NCBI RefSeq assembly: GCF_003073475.1
Contig: NZ_CP029033.1
Coordinates: 558,001-622,000, forward strand
Direction: 5' to 3'
Origin: Actinobaculum sp. 313
GTDB lineage: Bacteria; Actinomycetota; Actinomycetes; Actinomycetales; Actinomycetaceae
DNA: 64,000 nt
In this document: positions 18,368 through 27,085 of the stretch, one piece after another
Numbering within the stretch: the stretch's first letter is position 1
Layout: each line of letters starts with the position of its first letter
Notes under the pieces: model-generated
Databases searched by the model: none
Seen by the model: only the letters and a program-made list of their open reading frames with translations
What the model was told of the DNA's origin: nothing
Made by a program: the position numbers and the translations under genes

Positions 18368-19381
18368 ATGAAAGTGCTGGTTGCCGCAGATCGTTTTATG
18401 ACTGCACGGGTGATGACCGACTCTTTGCGGAAGCATTTGCCCGATGTGGAGATCGCCTCCATCGCAAACGACTTCCCGTATACGCCGCTGGCGTCAATCG
18501 GTGATGTCGATGAAGCCGTGGGAGATGAGGAGGAACTTATCGCTGCTCTCACTGGGGTGGAGGTGTGTTTCACGCACACGCACCCTTTCACACGCCGGGT
18601 ACTGGAGGCCTGCCCACAGTTGCGGATGGTAACGGTATGCCGCGGGGGACCGGTTAACGTCAATTTGCCTGCCGCAGCGGATCGCGGCGTGGTCGTTACG
18701 AATACTCCCGGGCGAAACGCGGCTGCGACGGCGGAGCATACCGTGGCGATGATTATGGCGGCGGTGCGCCAAATTCCGCAGCGGCACAATGAATTGGCAG
18801 CGGGGCAGTGGCGTGGGGACTATTACGATTATGAGAAAGTTCCGCTCCAGATTGATGGAGCCGTTGTGGCACTTGTCGGATACGGTGCGGTGGGTTCACG
18901 TGTTGCCGCTGCGTTGCGAGCGCTCGGCGCGCATGTGCGGGTCTATGATCCGTTCCTCGATTCGCACCTGCTTCCAGATGGTATAGAGCACGCCGTCTCC
19001 TTGGAGGCTGCGTTGCGAGACGCGAATATAGTGACGCTGCACGCGCGATTGACCGCAGAAAACCGGGGTATGCTCGGCGCCGAACAACTGGCGCTGCTGA
19101 ACCCGGGAGCGGTAGTGGTCAACTGTGCACGTGGTGCCCTGCTTGACGCAGATGCCCTCTGCGATGCGTTGGAATCCGGTTATCTGGGCGGCGCGGCGCT
19201 TGACGTATTCCCGGTTGAGCCCCTGCCTTCCGACCATCGCTTGCTGAGGGCGCCACATGTGGTTTTGACACCGCATATTGCCGGCGCGAGTCGCGGCTCA
19301 GCCGAGGTGGCGGCTCGCACCGGGGCGGAGGACATCGCGCGATACACGCGGGGAGAAAAGGTGCTGCATGCGGTGATATGA
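18368..19381 (+). CDS. D-isomer-specific 2-hydroxyacid dehydrogenase
   Basis: A 337-residue NAD(P)-dependent dehydrogenase. The Rossmann nucleotide loop is ALVGYGAVGSRVAAAL (about 160-175), the substrate Arg/Glu region includes NCARGALLDADAL, and the catalytic His is in LTPHIAGAS. PVNVNLPAA and TPGRNAAATAEHTVAMIM are typical of the phosphoglycerate-dehydrogenase-like subgroup. SD GGAGG lies before ATG 18368, 20 bp after the aldolase stop. As the third gene of the operon, it probably reduces or oxidises an acid or aldehyde produced downstream of the aldolase. The substrate is unknown. Confidence 0.9.
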   Translation: MKVLVAADRFMTARVMTDSLRKHLPDVEIASIANDFPYTPLASIGDVDEAVGDEEELIAALTGVEVCFTHTHPFTRRVLEACPQLRMVTVCRGGPVNVNLPAAADRGVVVTNTPGRNAAATAEHTVAMIMAAVRQIPQRHNELAAGQWRGDYYDYEKVPLQIDGAVVALVGYGAVGSRVAAALRALGAHVRVYDPFLDSHLLPDGIEHAVSLEAALRDANIVTLHARLTAENRGMLGAEQLALLNPGAVVVNCARGALLDADALCDALESGYLGGAALDVFPVEPLPSDHRLLRAPHVVLTPHIAGASRGSAEVAARTGAEDIARYTRGEKVLHAVI

Positions 19382-19382
19382 C

Positions 19383-19406
19383 ACCCCGCGCTGGAGCACG
19401 CGGGGT
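19383..19406 (+). terminator. Strong hairpin between convergent operons
   Basis: ACCCCGCG at 19383-19390 pairs perfectly with CGCGGGGT at 19399-19406 across an 8-nt loop. It starts 2 nt after the dehydrogenase stop and lies 18 nt from the stop of the ABC permease on the other strand. There is no clear T-run, so it may act in both directions or block read-through. Confidence 0.7.
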
Positions 19407-19423
19407 GGGCACGCTCGGCAAAG

Positions 19424-20602
19424 TTATCCCTGAGACCCCCTGAATAGCGATGTGATCTTGACGCGCTCGCCTGTGCGCAGAATGGATCGCTCGTAGATCC
19501 TCCCGGCGAGTATGCCGAGCAGTGGGATACAGACAAGTGTCAGAGCCGCTGCCAGTAGCTGCTCCCAGAGAGCCACGGAGTCAAGAGCGGTTCGCATGGG
19601 CATCATGTAGGGGGAGAGGAAGGGAACATACGAAAGTATGCGGGTGATGCTTGCGTCGGGTAGCAGCGGAACTAGGTTAAGTGCCGCATAGAACGGGATC
19701 ATTTGGAAGAAGACGACCGGGGTTTGTACCGCCCCCAGATCTTCCTGTCTCGATACCGTCGCTGCCAGGCCACCGATTAGTGCGGCGTAGGTGAAATACC
19801 CGAGTACGATCCATAGAAGAACGACCGGCAGGAAGACCCACAGGCCCAGGCTGCCGAGCGCGGAGAGATTACTGAGAAGCCCGGCGATTGCGAGGCCTGA
19901 GAGCAATGCCGTGAGGTAGACGGCAAAAATGATGAGCATGGCCGAACCAATGCCAAGGATCTTGCCGAGTAAGAAGGTACGCGGGCGCACCGTTGTCAGC
20001 AGGATCTCCACCACGCGGCTCGACTTCTCTTCCACGACGCCAGCAGATAGTGTGGAGATACCCAGCAGAACTATCACCATCAATAGCGCACATCCGATCG
20101 TTCCGGCGAGGTAACCCATTGGGTTCTCGAACATTGCGTTGGTTGAGATGACGTTGACCTGTAAGAAGGACAATCTGACCAACTGTGATGACAACTCGGG
20201 GGTGAGCACGCCTTGCTGGTCAACCAGATAGAGGGTGGATGCGAGGACGACCTTTTCACGAATAGCGTTCGCTTCGCCGCGGGTCGAGAGAACTGGTTCG
20301 GCGGGTATTCCCGATACAACGGCCTCGACTTCCTCGTTGTCCTGCAGAATTGTCTCGGGATTTCCGCTTGCCTCGACTACTTCGATTCCACCCTGCCCGA
20401 CGAGGAACTCGGTTAGCGGGGAGGCATCTTGCGTTACCGCGATGGGGATGGCTTGCGGGGTGGATTCCTCGTCGTTGTGCAGGAAGATCCGCCCAGCAAC
20501 TCCAGCGAGTAGCAATACTGCGACGACAATGGCGGTTGAGATACGCATTGCCTTCGACGTCAAGATGGTGTTGAATTCACGCCTAATAACGATTCCGAGC
20601 AT
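19424..20602 (-). CDS. ABC-2 type exporter permease (NatB-like)
   Basis: A 392-residue membrane protein with one N-terminal segment (STAIVVAVLLLAGVAGRIFL), a large extracytoplasmic domain (about 45-170) and five or six C-terminal segments (SAVGVVEEKSSRVVE-type elbow near 215). This is the layout of ABC-2 permeases such as NatB, which work with a separate ATPase to export ions or drugs. Its ATG overlaps the TGA of the ATPase gene (ATGA), so the two are coupled. The substrate is unknown. Confidence 0.85.
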   Translation of the reverse strand: MLGIVIRREFNTILTSKAMRISTAIVVAVLLLAGVAGRIFLHNDEESTPQAIPIAVTQDASPLTEFLVGQGGIEVVEASGNPETILQDNEEVEAVVSGIPAEPVLSTRGEANAIREKVVLASTLYLVDQQGVLTPELSSQLVRLSFLQVNVISTNAMFENPMGYLAGTIGCALLMVIVLLGISTLSAGVVEEKSSRVVEILLTTVRPRTFLLGKILGIGSAMLIIFAVYLTALLSGLAIAGLLSNLSALGSLGLWVFLPVVLLWIVLGYFTYAALIGGLAATVSRQEDLGAVQTPVVFFQMIPFYAALNLVPLLPDASITRILSYVPFLSPYMMPMRTALDSVALWEQLLAAALTLVCIPLLGILAGRIYERSILRTGERVKITSLFRGSQG

Positions 20603-21603
20603 CAGGCCACCGCCTTTCGCCGCGAAAACAGACTTCGCTTGGGTTTCTTCGCTGTTTCTTCTTCGTCTTCGGCAGGCGCCACGACGACGTCCTTGAATAG
20701 CTCGGTCAGGTGGGGACGGCGCGGCGCAAACTCGTGCACCGGGCCCGCTGACAGGGCCGCCTGGAGGATTTGTTGGTCGTCGACGGCGCTGGGCTGATCA
20801 AAAACGACTCGGACGGTGCCGTCGATACGGGGTGCCTCGGAGGTTCCTTCGAGGGGATCCGCCTCAACGCGGATGCCCAGTGGAGTGAGCACATCTCGTA
20901 GGGCGTCGAACGAGGCTCCGGAAGCGATGGCGAGCTGCTTATGGTTGGCGCCGCGAAGTTCGTCAATCGTTCCTTCGGCGATCATATGCCCCTGCGAAAC
21001 AATGCCAACGCGATCACAGAGGCGCTCCACCAGATCGAGCTGATGGGAGGAGAAGATAACCGGGACGCCGACCTTTGCCTTCTCTTGTAGGACCTTGCTC
21101 ATCACATCTACGGCTACTGGATCCAGGCCGGAGAACGGTTCGTCCAGGACGAGTAGTATCGGGTCATGCACAAGCGATGCAGCCAGTTGTACTCGTTGCT
21201 GGTTGCCGAGGGAAAGCTTTTGAACGTTATCGTTGCGGCGGGATGCGATGTTGAGCCGCTCGGTCCAATGCTCCATGGCGGTTTTTGCGGCTTCAGCGTC
21301 TAGGCCGTGTAGCTGTGCCAGGTAGATGAGTTGCTTGCCGACAGCCATACGCGGGTAGAGTCCGCGTTCCTCCGGCATATAGCCCACCTTGCGGCGGGTA
21401 TCGAAGTCTAGTGGGTTATGATTCCACGTCACTGTGCCGGAATCGGCGGCGAGTACGTTGAGCATAATGCGCATAGCGGTGGTTTTTCCCGCGCCGTTCG
21501 AGCCGACGAATCCGAAGATCTCGCCTGGATTCACGTGGAAGGACAGATTGTTCAGGGCCTGTAGGCTGCCGAACGACTTATTGAGGCTGTCGATCTGAAG
21601 CAT
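20602..21603 (-). CDS. ABC exporter ATP-binding protein (NatA-like)
   Basis: The ATPase partner of the adjacent permease. Start 21603 (MLQIDSLNKSFG) has GGAGG upstream; a longer reading to 21666 adds an unlikely leader. Walker A is GSNGAGKTTAM, signature LSLGNQQRVQLAASL, Walker B ILLVLDEPFSGLDP, followed by switch His in SSHQLD. The C-terminal 100 residues form the regulatory extension seen in DUF4162-bearing NatA relatives (VRVVFDQPSAVDDQQ). Length is 333 residues. Confidence 0.9.
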   Translation of the reverse strand: MLQIDSLNKSFGSLQALNNLSFHVNPGEIFGFVGSNGAGKTTAMRIMLNVLAADSGTVTWNHNPLDFDTRRKVGYMPEERGLYPRMAVGKQLIYLAQLHGLDAEAAKTAMEHWTERLNIASRRNDNVQKLSLGNQQRVQLAASLVHDPILLVLDEPFSGLDPVAVDVMSKVLQEKAKVGVPVIFSSHQLDLVERLCDRVGIVSQGHMIAEGTIDELRGANHKQLAIASGASFDALRDVLTPLGIRVEADPLEGTSEAPRIDGTVRVVFDQPSAVDDQQILQAALSAGPVHEFAPRRPHLTELFKDVVVAPAEDEEETAKKPKRSLFSRRKAVA

Positions 21604-21747
21604 GCCGCTCCTCCATGTAGTGGTACTTCCTGGCCAAGCTATCACATTGCAGATAGCCGTGTACAACCCCGGGGAGTTGGTGAGATTGAGCAGTGGATGG
21701 CCAAGCGCGGGTAGCCGGGGGTCTTCCTCCGGAACGGGGATTCTTCC

Positions 21748-21770
21748 CGGTCAGCGGTCTTTGCTGACCG
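21748..21770 (-). terminator. Hairpin downstream of the lipoprotein array
   Basis: CGGTCAGC (21748-21755) pairs with GCTGACCG (21763-21770) across a 7-nt loop. It lies about 115 bp past the last lipoprotein stop on the minus strand and upstream of the NatA start. No T-run is evident on the minus strand, so termination is uncertain. The rest of 21604-21884 shows no gene. Confidence 0.45.
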
Positions 21771-21884
21771 CTGTTGTGCGAGGGCGTCGTGCTGCTGTAC
21801 CGAGTGGGAGGCGACGGCGGCCTCTCTGGTGTGGATATGGGATGCTGGTCAATGGGCGCTGACATGCAGTGGAGTGTGGGTCTG

Positions 21885-22535
21885 TTACGTGTTTGTGGGG
21901 TTTGATTCCTCTGGCGGGGTGGTGGGGGTGTTGGTTTCGTCAGGGTCTTCGATTTCGTAGGGTTCGTCGAGGCCGTAGGGGTCGTCCGGGCAGCGTCGTT
22001 CGTCTGCTGCCGGTGAGGGGATAGTGGGTGGGAGGGGTTGGTCGGCGAACATTTGTTTCACGAGGCAGGGGTCAATCTCGAACCCGGGTTCGGGTTCGAA
22101 GCAGAATCCGGCGGAACCGCCGGAGCCGATGAGTTCTGGATCACGATCACGTTCCTCTGGTGTGATGGAGAGGAGGGTGAAGGTGCCGACGCCGGGTTGG
22201 GTGACGGACTCGCCGACTTGGAGAGTCCTGTCTATGCCAGTGATGGTGTTACCGCCGCTGAGCGTGGCCTTTCTGACCCCGTTTTCGATGCGGACGCCGT
22301 ACACCGTGTAGTTCACGCCGTCTGGGGGAACACCAAGCCGAGAGCGAGTGCCTTCACGAATGCCAATCGGGATGCCGTTGGTGCAGGCAGCTTTGTCAGC
22401 CGGGATTGTCATGCGGCTGACGGAGGGCATGGGAACGTTGAGGTCCGCAGTGCAGGAGGAGAGCGTGGATCCTAGGAGGGCTGCGGTGATGATTGCCGTG
22501 CCGAGTTGGGTTCTTTGCGTGGCTCTGAGCCGCAT
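21885..22535 (-). CDS. Paralogous lipoprotein of the calpain locus, copy 4 (last)
   Basis: A 216-residue lipoprotein: basic start MRLRATQRTQ, hydrophobic core, lipobox LSSC (Cys 28). The mature domain begins ADLNVPMPSVSRMTIPADKAACTNG and carries YTVYGVRIENG and LQVGESVTQPGVGTFTL, shared with the next three genes upstream. A cluster of C-containing segments (GFCFEPEPGFEIDPCLV) suggests disulphides. The tail is rich in Pro, Asp, Glu and Thr. It is nearly identical to copy 3 except for about 45 residues after NGIPI. It is probably in one transcript with the calpain-like effector. An immunity role is inferred, not shown. Confidence 0.75.
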   Translation of the reverse strand: MRLRATQRTQLGTAIITAALLGSTLSSCTADLNVPMPSVSRMTIPADKAACTNGIPIGIREGTRSRLGVPPDGVNYTVYGVRIENGVRKATLSGGNTITGIDRTLQVGESVTQPGVGTFTLLSITPEERDRDPELIGSGGSAGFCFEPEPGFEIDPCLVKQMFADQPLPPTIPSPAADERRCPDDPYGLDEPYEIEDPDETNTPTTPPEESNPTNT

Positions 22536-22598
22536 GGTGTGTTCTCTTCCTCGCGTTTGTCGAAGTGCTTGTCTGCCCCGCCATGTGATTGCCGATGG

Positions 22599-23216
22599 CT
22601 ACGTGTGCGTGGTATCCGATTCCTCTGCCGGGGCGGTGGGGGTGTCGGTTTCGTCGGGGTTGTCCGGGCAGCGTGGTTCGTCTGCTGCCGGTGAGGGGAT
22701 AGTGGGTGGGAGGGGTTGGTCGGCGAACATTTGCTTCACGAGGCAGGGGTCGATCTCGAATCCGGGTTCGGGTTCGAAGCAGAATCCGGCGGAACCGCCG
22801 GAGCCGATGAGTTCTGGATCACGATCACGTTCCTCTGGTGTGATGGAGAGGAGGGTGAAGGTACCGACGCCGGGTTGGGTGACGGACTCCCCGACTTGAA
22901 GAGTCCTGTCTATGCTGCCGAGTCCCTTGCCACTTCCGCGGATGTGAGCTTTTCTGATGCCGTTTTCGATGCGAACGCCGGAGACTGTGTATTTCGGCCC
23001 GTCATCGTCGGCGCCAAGCCACAGGCTGGTTCGTTCTATCATGGCGATCGGGATGCCGTTAGTGCAGGCAGCTTTGTCAGCCGGGATTGTCATGCGGCTG
23101 ACGGAGGGCATGGGAACGTTGAGGTCTGCGGTGCAGGAGGAGAGCGTGGATCCTAGGAGGGCTGCGGTGATGATTGCCGTGCCGAGTTGGGTTCTTTGCG
23201 TGGCTCTGAGCCGCAT
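22599..23216 (-). CDS. Paralogous lipoprotein of the calpain locus, copy 3
   Basis: A 205-residue lipoprotein whose first 48 residues match copy 4 exactly, including the LSSC lipobox. Start 23216 matches copy 4 and has the same upstream AGGAAGAG; the longer frame to 23261 reads duplicated leader sequence. The variable block after NGIPI is AMIERTSLWLGADDDGPKYTVSG-like, then the shared arms return. The C-terminal acidic/Thr tail is shorter than in copy 4. The DNA upstream of the start is also duplicated, so whole units including the ribosome site were copied. Confidence 0.75.
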   Translation of the reverse strand: MRLRATQRTQLGTAIITAALLGSTLSSCTADLNVPMPSVSRMTIPADKAACTNGIPIAMIERTSLWLGADDDGPKYTVSGVRIENGIRKAHIRGSGKGLGSIDRTLQVGESVTQPGVGTFTLLSITPEERDRDPELIGSGGSAGFCFEPEPGFEIDPCLVKQMFADQPLPPTIPSPAADEPRCPDNPDETDTPTAPAEESDTTHT

Positions 23217-23275
23217 GGTGTGTTCTCTTCCTCGCGTTTGTCGAAGTGCTTGTCTGCCCATGTGATTGCCGATGG

Positions 23276-23923
23276 CTACGTGTGCGTGGTATCCGATTCC
23301 TCTGCCGGGGTGGCGGGGTTGTCGGTTTCGTTGGGTGTGTTGGAGTCGTCGGTTTCGTCAGGCTTTTCGATTTCGTCAGCTGCATCGGCTTCGTAGGGAT
23401 CGTCCGGGCAGTTCGGTTCGTCCGCTGCCGGTGAGGGGATACTTGGCGGAAGTGTATGCCAGTAGGGTTGTTCTTTCACGAGGCAAGGATCAACCTCGAA
23501 ACCGGGTTCCGGCTCGAAACAGAACCCGGCGGAACCGCCAGCACCGATAAGTTCTGGGTCTCCCTCATACGGGGTGATGGACCTCAGGGTGAAGGTGCCG
23601 ACGCCGGGTTGGGTGATGGACTCCCCGACTTGAAGAGTCTGTCCGATACTGCCGATTTCCTTGCCTCCTCCGCCGACGTAAGCCTTCCTGATACCGTTTT
23701 CGATGCGAATACCGGAGACCGTGTAGTGGGGGCCTTCCAAGTCTGTACCGAGGTCGAGAACTGTCCCTTCGCTGATGCTGATGATGATGCCGTTAGTGCA
23801 GGCAGCTTTGTCAGCTGGGATCGTCATGCGGCTGACGGAGGGTAGGGGAACGCTAAGGTCTGCACCGCAGGCGGAAAGCACGAATAACGGTACTGCTGCC
23901 AGTACGGTGAGTTTGCGTGCCAT
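23276..23923 (-). CDS. Paralogous lipoprotein of the calpain locus, copy 2
   Basis: A 215-residue lipoprotein. Start 23923 (MARKLTVLAAVPLFVL) is preceded by GGAG at good spacing; an in-frame ATG at 23953 would put ten polar residues ahead of the signal. The lipobox is LSAC. It shares VSRMTIPADKAACTNG, YTVSGIRIENGIRKA and LQVGESITQPGVGTFTL with copies 3 and 4 but is more diverged over its whole length, so it is the older branch. The tail has repeats of Asp-Glu-Thr-Asn (DETDDSNTPNETDN). Confidence 0.75.
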   Translation of the reverse strand: MARKLTVLAAVPLFVLSACGADLSVPLPSVSRMTIPADKAACTNGIIISISEGTVLDLGTDLEGPHYTVSGIRIENGIRKAYVGGGGKEIGSIGQTLQVGESITQPGVGTFTLRSITPYEGDPELIGAGGSAGFCFEPEPGFEVDPCLVKEQPYWHTLPPSIPSPAADEPNCPDDPYEADAADEIEKPDETDDSNTPNETDNPATPAEESDTTHT

Positions 23924-23968
23924 CCTTCTTCTCCAGTCTGTGCTTCTCTGCATATCTGGTGCGTTCTT

Positions 23969-24304
23969 TCATGTAAGCAAGGCCGGGTTGATGGTGAATC
24001 CGGGTGCGGGCTTGAAGACAAAGGTAGCAATACCGCCGCCACCGGTGCGTCCGGGAGTGCGAACCTGAACGCGAATATGCACCAGCGTGAAGGTCCCAAC
24101 TCCGGGATGGTTAACCGACTCGCCGGCCTGCAGGGTCCGTTTGATACGGCCGGTCCTGCCTCCGCCGCGTAGGTGTGCTTTCTGTACACCGTGCTCAATA
24201 CGCACGCCGGACACCGTGTACCGTGGTCCGTCCGGGTCATCGCCGAGATGAAGAACAGTCATCTCCTGGGCAGGGATAAGAATGCCGCTGCTGTTGTGGT
24301 TCAT
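23969..24304 (-). CDS. Cytosolic member of the calpain-locus paralog family, copy 1
   Basis: A 111-residue protein with the same core as the three lipoproteins (YTVSGVRIEHGVQKAHLRGGG, LQAGESVNHPGVGTFTL, FKPAPGFTINP) but no signal peptide and no N-terminal Cys region. It begins MNHNSSGILIPAQEMTVLHLG. Its ATG overlaps the stop of the calpain-like gene by 4 nt, so it is made together with that protein. If the family neutralises the protease, this member would protect the producer's cytosol while the lipoproteins guard the outside. A 5' truncation of a former lipoprotein gene is the alternative. Confidence 0.7.
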   Translation of the reverse strand: MNHNSSGILIPAQEMTVLHLGDDPDGPRYTVSGVRIEHGVQKAHLRGGGRTGRIKRTLQAGESVNHPGVGTFTLVHIRVQVRTPGRTGGGGIATFVFKPAPGFTINPALLT

Positions 24305-25617
24305 GGGATGGTTCCTATGTCGACCTGACCGTAATACTGTGAGAACGTATCCCAGGACAAATGGAATGTGCCGTCCACAGGGTTGTCGCTAGGGGTGTCA
24401 TTGTGGCCCCAGGGGTTGCGTAGTGTCACGCCAGACGCGTCGGCAGACACGACGGTGTAGGCATGTGAGCCGTTCAGAAAGATCTCTTGTTGGCTGCCAT
24501 CCGGAAGTGACGCGGTGACGGTTGCATGGCCCTCGCTATCGAAGGTTCCGTCGGGTACCACGGTGGTCGAGGCGATGGCGGGCTGGTGGTTCCTACTGGC
24601 CTCGATGATCGCGGCGCGTTTCTCGGAGTCGTATTCTCTTCCCATGCCAAGGACTGATGTGGCCTCCAAGCCGGTGATGTCTTTGAAGACCTCCGTGCCG
24701 CTATTGCCACTGATACCGTCTGGGCCGCCCAGTGTGCCACCAGGATGGAGTTGACCGTAGGCGGACTCGAAAACAGAGACGACACTAGGGCCGTTACTCC
24801 CTTTCACGCCTCTGGTGTAAACATCGGTGACCAATACCTGTTGTTTAGCGTCGTCATCGGGATGGAGGGGATCGTCGTAGAGTGTAACCAGGTAGCCGTC
24901 CTGCTTTCCACTCGCGTCATAGTGCGGAGTAATGCAGGAGGCGAGCCACTCCTGCCCCTCCGGGTACTGCATCACCGATCCCAGACCAGCCAGGTAGGTA
25001 CAGTCCCCGATGCCACGCTGGTTGATATCCTCTGGGGCCATGTCCTTCAGCTGGTTATTGATCCGCTCCATATCCCGCTCGGTCAGCGACCGTTGCGAGC
25101 CTATCTCAACACCGTCGTCGTTATAGTTGACCGGCTCGATATCCAGCGCATTGCGTAACTCGGCACCGCATTGGTCTGCCGCCTCCTCCAGCGAGGTGAG
25201 GTATCGGTTGTAGTCGTCGACGAGCAGGGCGACCTGCGGAGACAGTGCCATATAGGTGGCTGCCTCCTGCCAGGAGGCAACACCGGAGAGCTGTGCGTCC
25301 AACTTCTCCAGCTCGCCCTGTACATTGGCTGCCAATCGCTTGAACTCGGCAACAATGTATCCGTAGTTCTCTAACGAACTTGCCGCCTTATACAGCCCAT
25401 CTTGCAGTCGCGTTACGGCTGACTTTTGTTCGGACATGGCAGATTGGAATGCATTGGCGGAGGCGCCCTGCCAATCGGGTACCGCGCGTTCGCTATGCCG
25501 CAGATCGCCATACGCTTCCTCCGCGTTCTCTCCGGCCGCTCGTACTTCCCGGGCGTAACGGGCTACCTCGGCCGGATCGCCGGGCACATCCCCGATCAAG
25601 TTATTGAAATACGACAT
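24301..25617 (-). CDS. WXG-type N-terminus fused to a calpain-like cysteine protease (candidate T7SS effector)
   Basis: A 438-residue protein. Residues 1-150 are helical, with a WQG turn at 49-51 in PDWQGASANAF, as in WXG100/LXG-type secretion domains. From about 175 a calpain-type (C2) peptidase domain follows: Cys206 in RGIGDCTYLAG, His385 in NGSHAYTVV and Asn401 in LRNPWGHND, in the correct order and spacing for papain-fold calpains. There is no Sec signal peptide, so ESX/type VII export is the natural route, though no ESX machinery lies in this window. It is 9 nt after a WXG-like gene and overlaps a small paralog gene by 4 nt. It may be a secreted anti-bacterial or anti-host protease. Activity is predicted only. 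Confidence 0.8.
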   Translation of the reverse strand: MSYFNNLIGDVPGDPAEVARYAREVRAAGENAEEAYGDLRHSERAVPDWQGASANAFQSAMSEQKSAVTRLQDGLYKAASSLENYGYIVAEFKRLAANVQGELEKLDAQLSGVASWQEAATYMALSPQVALLVDDYNRYLTSLEEAADQCGAELRNALDIEPVNYNDDGVEIGSQRSLTERDMERINNQLKDMAPEDINQRGIGDCTYLAGLGSVMQYPEGQEWLASCITPHYDASGKQDGYLVTLYDDPLHPDDDAKQQVLVTDVYTRGVKGSNGPSVVSVFESAYGQLHPGGTLGGPDGISGNSGTEVFKDITGLEATSVLGMGREYDSEKRAAIIEASRNHQPAIASTTVVPDGTFDSEGHATVTASLPDGSQQEIFLNGSHAYTVVSADASGVTLRNPWGHNDTPSDNPVDGTFHLSWDTFSQYYGQVDIGTIP

Positions 25618-25626
25618 AGTCCACCC

Positions 25627-26013
25627 CTAGTGGGCGCGGTGATCATTGCCGGTAAAGATCTGCGACCAGACCGACGTCCCGGTGACTTCGCCGCCGAGGA
25701 GTAGCGCCATGGCCTGCCACGAGGCCCCCGAATCCGACTGGGCCCAATCATGCGCGACATCGTCATCCGTCTGGCCGACAAACTTGGCCGTGTAATCAAC
25801 CGCGTCGGCCGTATCCTCACACCAGGAGATTGCGCGCGAACGCCGTTCCGTGTGAGCAAGGCCGAAGGTAATCGCCGAATCGAACAGGCTCGGGAAACCT
25901 AAACCAACATCAGGCACGTACGGGAAGGTTTCGAGGTGGAGATTGTCCGCGATCTTCAGTAGCCGCTTACGCAGATCCGCCATCTGATCCACATCAAGCC
26001 TGATATCACCCAT
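25627..26013 (-). CDS. Small helical ESX-associated-type protein
   Basis: A 128-residue, mostly helical protein (DQMADLRKRLLKIADNL at the N-terminus) lying 9 nt upstream of the WXG-calpain gene on the same strand. Length, composition and place fit the small partners that pair with WXG/LXG effectors for type VII export. It lacks a clear WXG turn, so family membership is tentative. It is the first gene of the apparent operon. Confidence 0.55.
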   Translation of the reverse strand: MGDIRLDVDQMADLRKRLLKIADNLHLETFPYVPDVGLGFPSLFDSAITFGLAHTERRSRAISWCEDTADAVDYTAKFVGQTDDDVAHDWAQSDSGASWQAMALLLGGEVTGTSVWSQIFTGNDHRAH

Positions 26014-26350
26014 ACGATGCTCCTGTACGAGGCATGGAAGAAATGGAAATTTCGCTGTGGATTAAAGGCTAACAGGATGAAGGTGGCTGGCGCTAGGACA
26101 CGGAGAGCGCCAGCACCCGAACTCCAACGGCGGCGGGTGGCTGCGAGCCCGCAACGAACTGTCGCCCGAATCACGTTTGCGCAGGTGAGAGGTCCGAGGT
26201 GGAGGGTTGCTGCACTCTGATACCCGCCGCTGGGGGCGACGGCAAAGCTGAAATATGTGCTTGGTCACATGGCTATTACTGGGGCGGCGACTAACCGTCG
26301 CCCGTCGCGGTTCCGCTGCGCAAGGCCGCAGAGGCAGTCGGGGTGGACTG
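26014..26350. other. Intergenic region between two minus-strand units; small hairpin
   Basis: It holds the promoter side of the effector operon and the 3' flank of the TetR gene. GGCGAC at 26286-26291 pairs with GTCGCC at 26297-26302, a possible weak terminator for the TetR gene. No gene is seen. Confidence 0.45.
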
Positions 26351-27031
26351 CTAACCCTCGCTTGCGGGCGCTCCGCCATCGCGCCCTAAGGTCACCAGAT
26401 GTGGATTGCGTTCCATTGCCCGTAGCCCGAACCAGACGAGATTCGTCACATGAGCGGCCGTCTCCTCCTTGGAAAGCAACCGATCATCGGCCCACCATTG
26501 CCCGATCCGCCCGATTGCCCCCGCCAGCAGCTGACCGTAAATCGGGGCGGTTTTCGGATCAAGCCCCTGCCTCTCCAACAAAGGAGCCAGCAAGTCCGCC
26601 ACTTGCTCTGCGACGTCGGCAATCACCGTGGAGAATGTGCCGGATGTAACGGCGGAAGGGGACTGATGCGACAGTAGGCGGAAACCGTCGGCGCTGTCCT
26701 CAATGTAGTCGAGAAGGGAGAGCACGATGCCCTCCAGCATCGCCCGCGGGGGTAATTCGGGGCGCATTTGTGCCGCGAGCATGTCGGTGAGAGTGGTCAA
26801 TTCGCGGTCCACAATGACCTGGTAGAGGCCTTCCTTTCCGCCAAAATGCTCATAAATCACGGGTTTTGACACCTCGGCGGCGGAGGCGATTTCCTCGATG
26901 GATACAGCGTCGTATCCGCGTGCTCCAAAGAGTTCCCTTGCCACGCGAATCAACTGTTCGCGCCGCTCGGCGCGCGTCATGCGCACGCGCTTAGGAGTTG
27001 GCAGGTGCGGAGCCGGTAGAGAATCACTCAT
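26351..27031 (-). CDS. TetR-family transcriptional regulator
   Basis: A regulator with an N-terminal TetR helix-turn-helix (REQLIRVARELFGARGYDAVSIEEIASAAEVSKPVIYEHFGGKEGLYQ; key elements RELFGARGY and VYEHF-type helix) and a helical ligand domain. Longer in-frame starts reach into the tRNA-Gln gene and are not credible. ATG 27031 (MSDSLPAPHLP) is chosen: a CATAAT box lies just upstream at 27041-27046 on the minus strand, so the message may be leaderless. ATG 27040 is an alternative. There is no obvious target gene beside it. Confidence 0.85.
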   Translation of the reverse strand: MSDSLPAPHLPTPKRVRMTRAERREQLIRVARELFGARGYDAVSIEEIASAAEVSKPVIYEHFGGKEGLYQVIVDRELTTLTDMLAAQMRPELPPRAMLEGIVLSLLDYIEDSADGFRLLSHQSPSAVTSGTFSTVIADVAEQVADLLAPLLERQGLDPKTAPIYGQLLAGAIGRIGQWWADDRLLSKEETAAHVTNLVWFGLRAMERNPHLVTLGRDGGAPASEG

Positions 27032-27085
27032 GGCTTCCATTATGACAGGAGGCGAATCCCCCGCTAGAATCATCATGGTCTGAAT

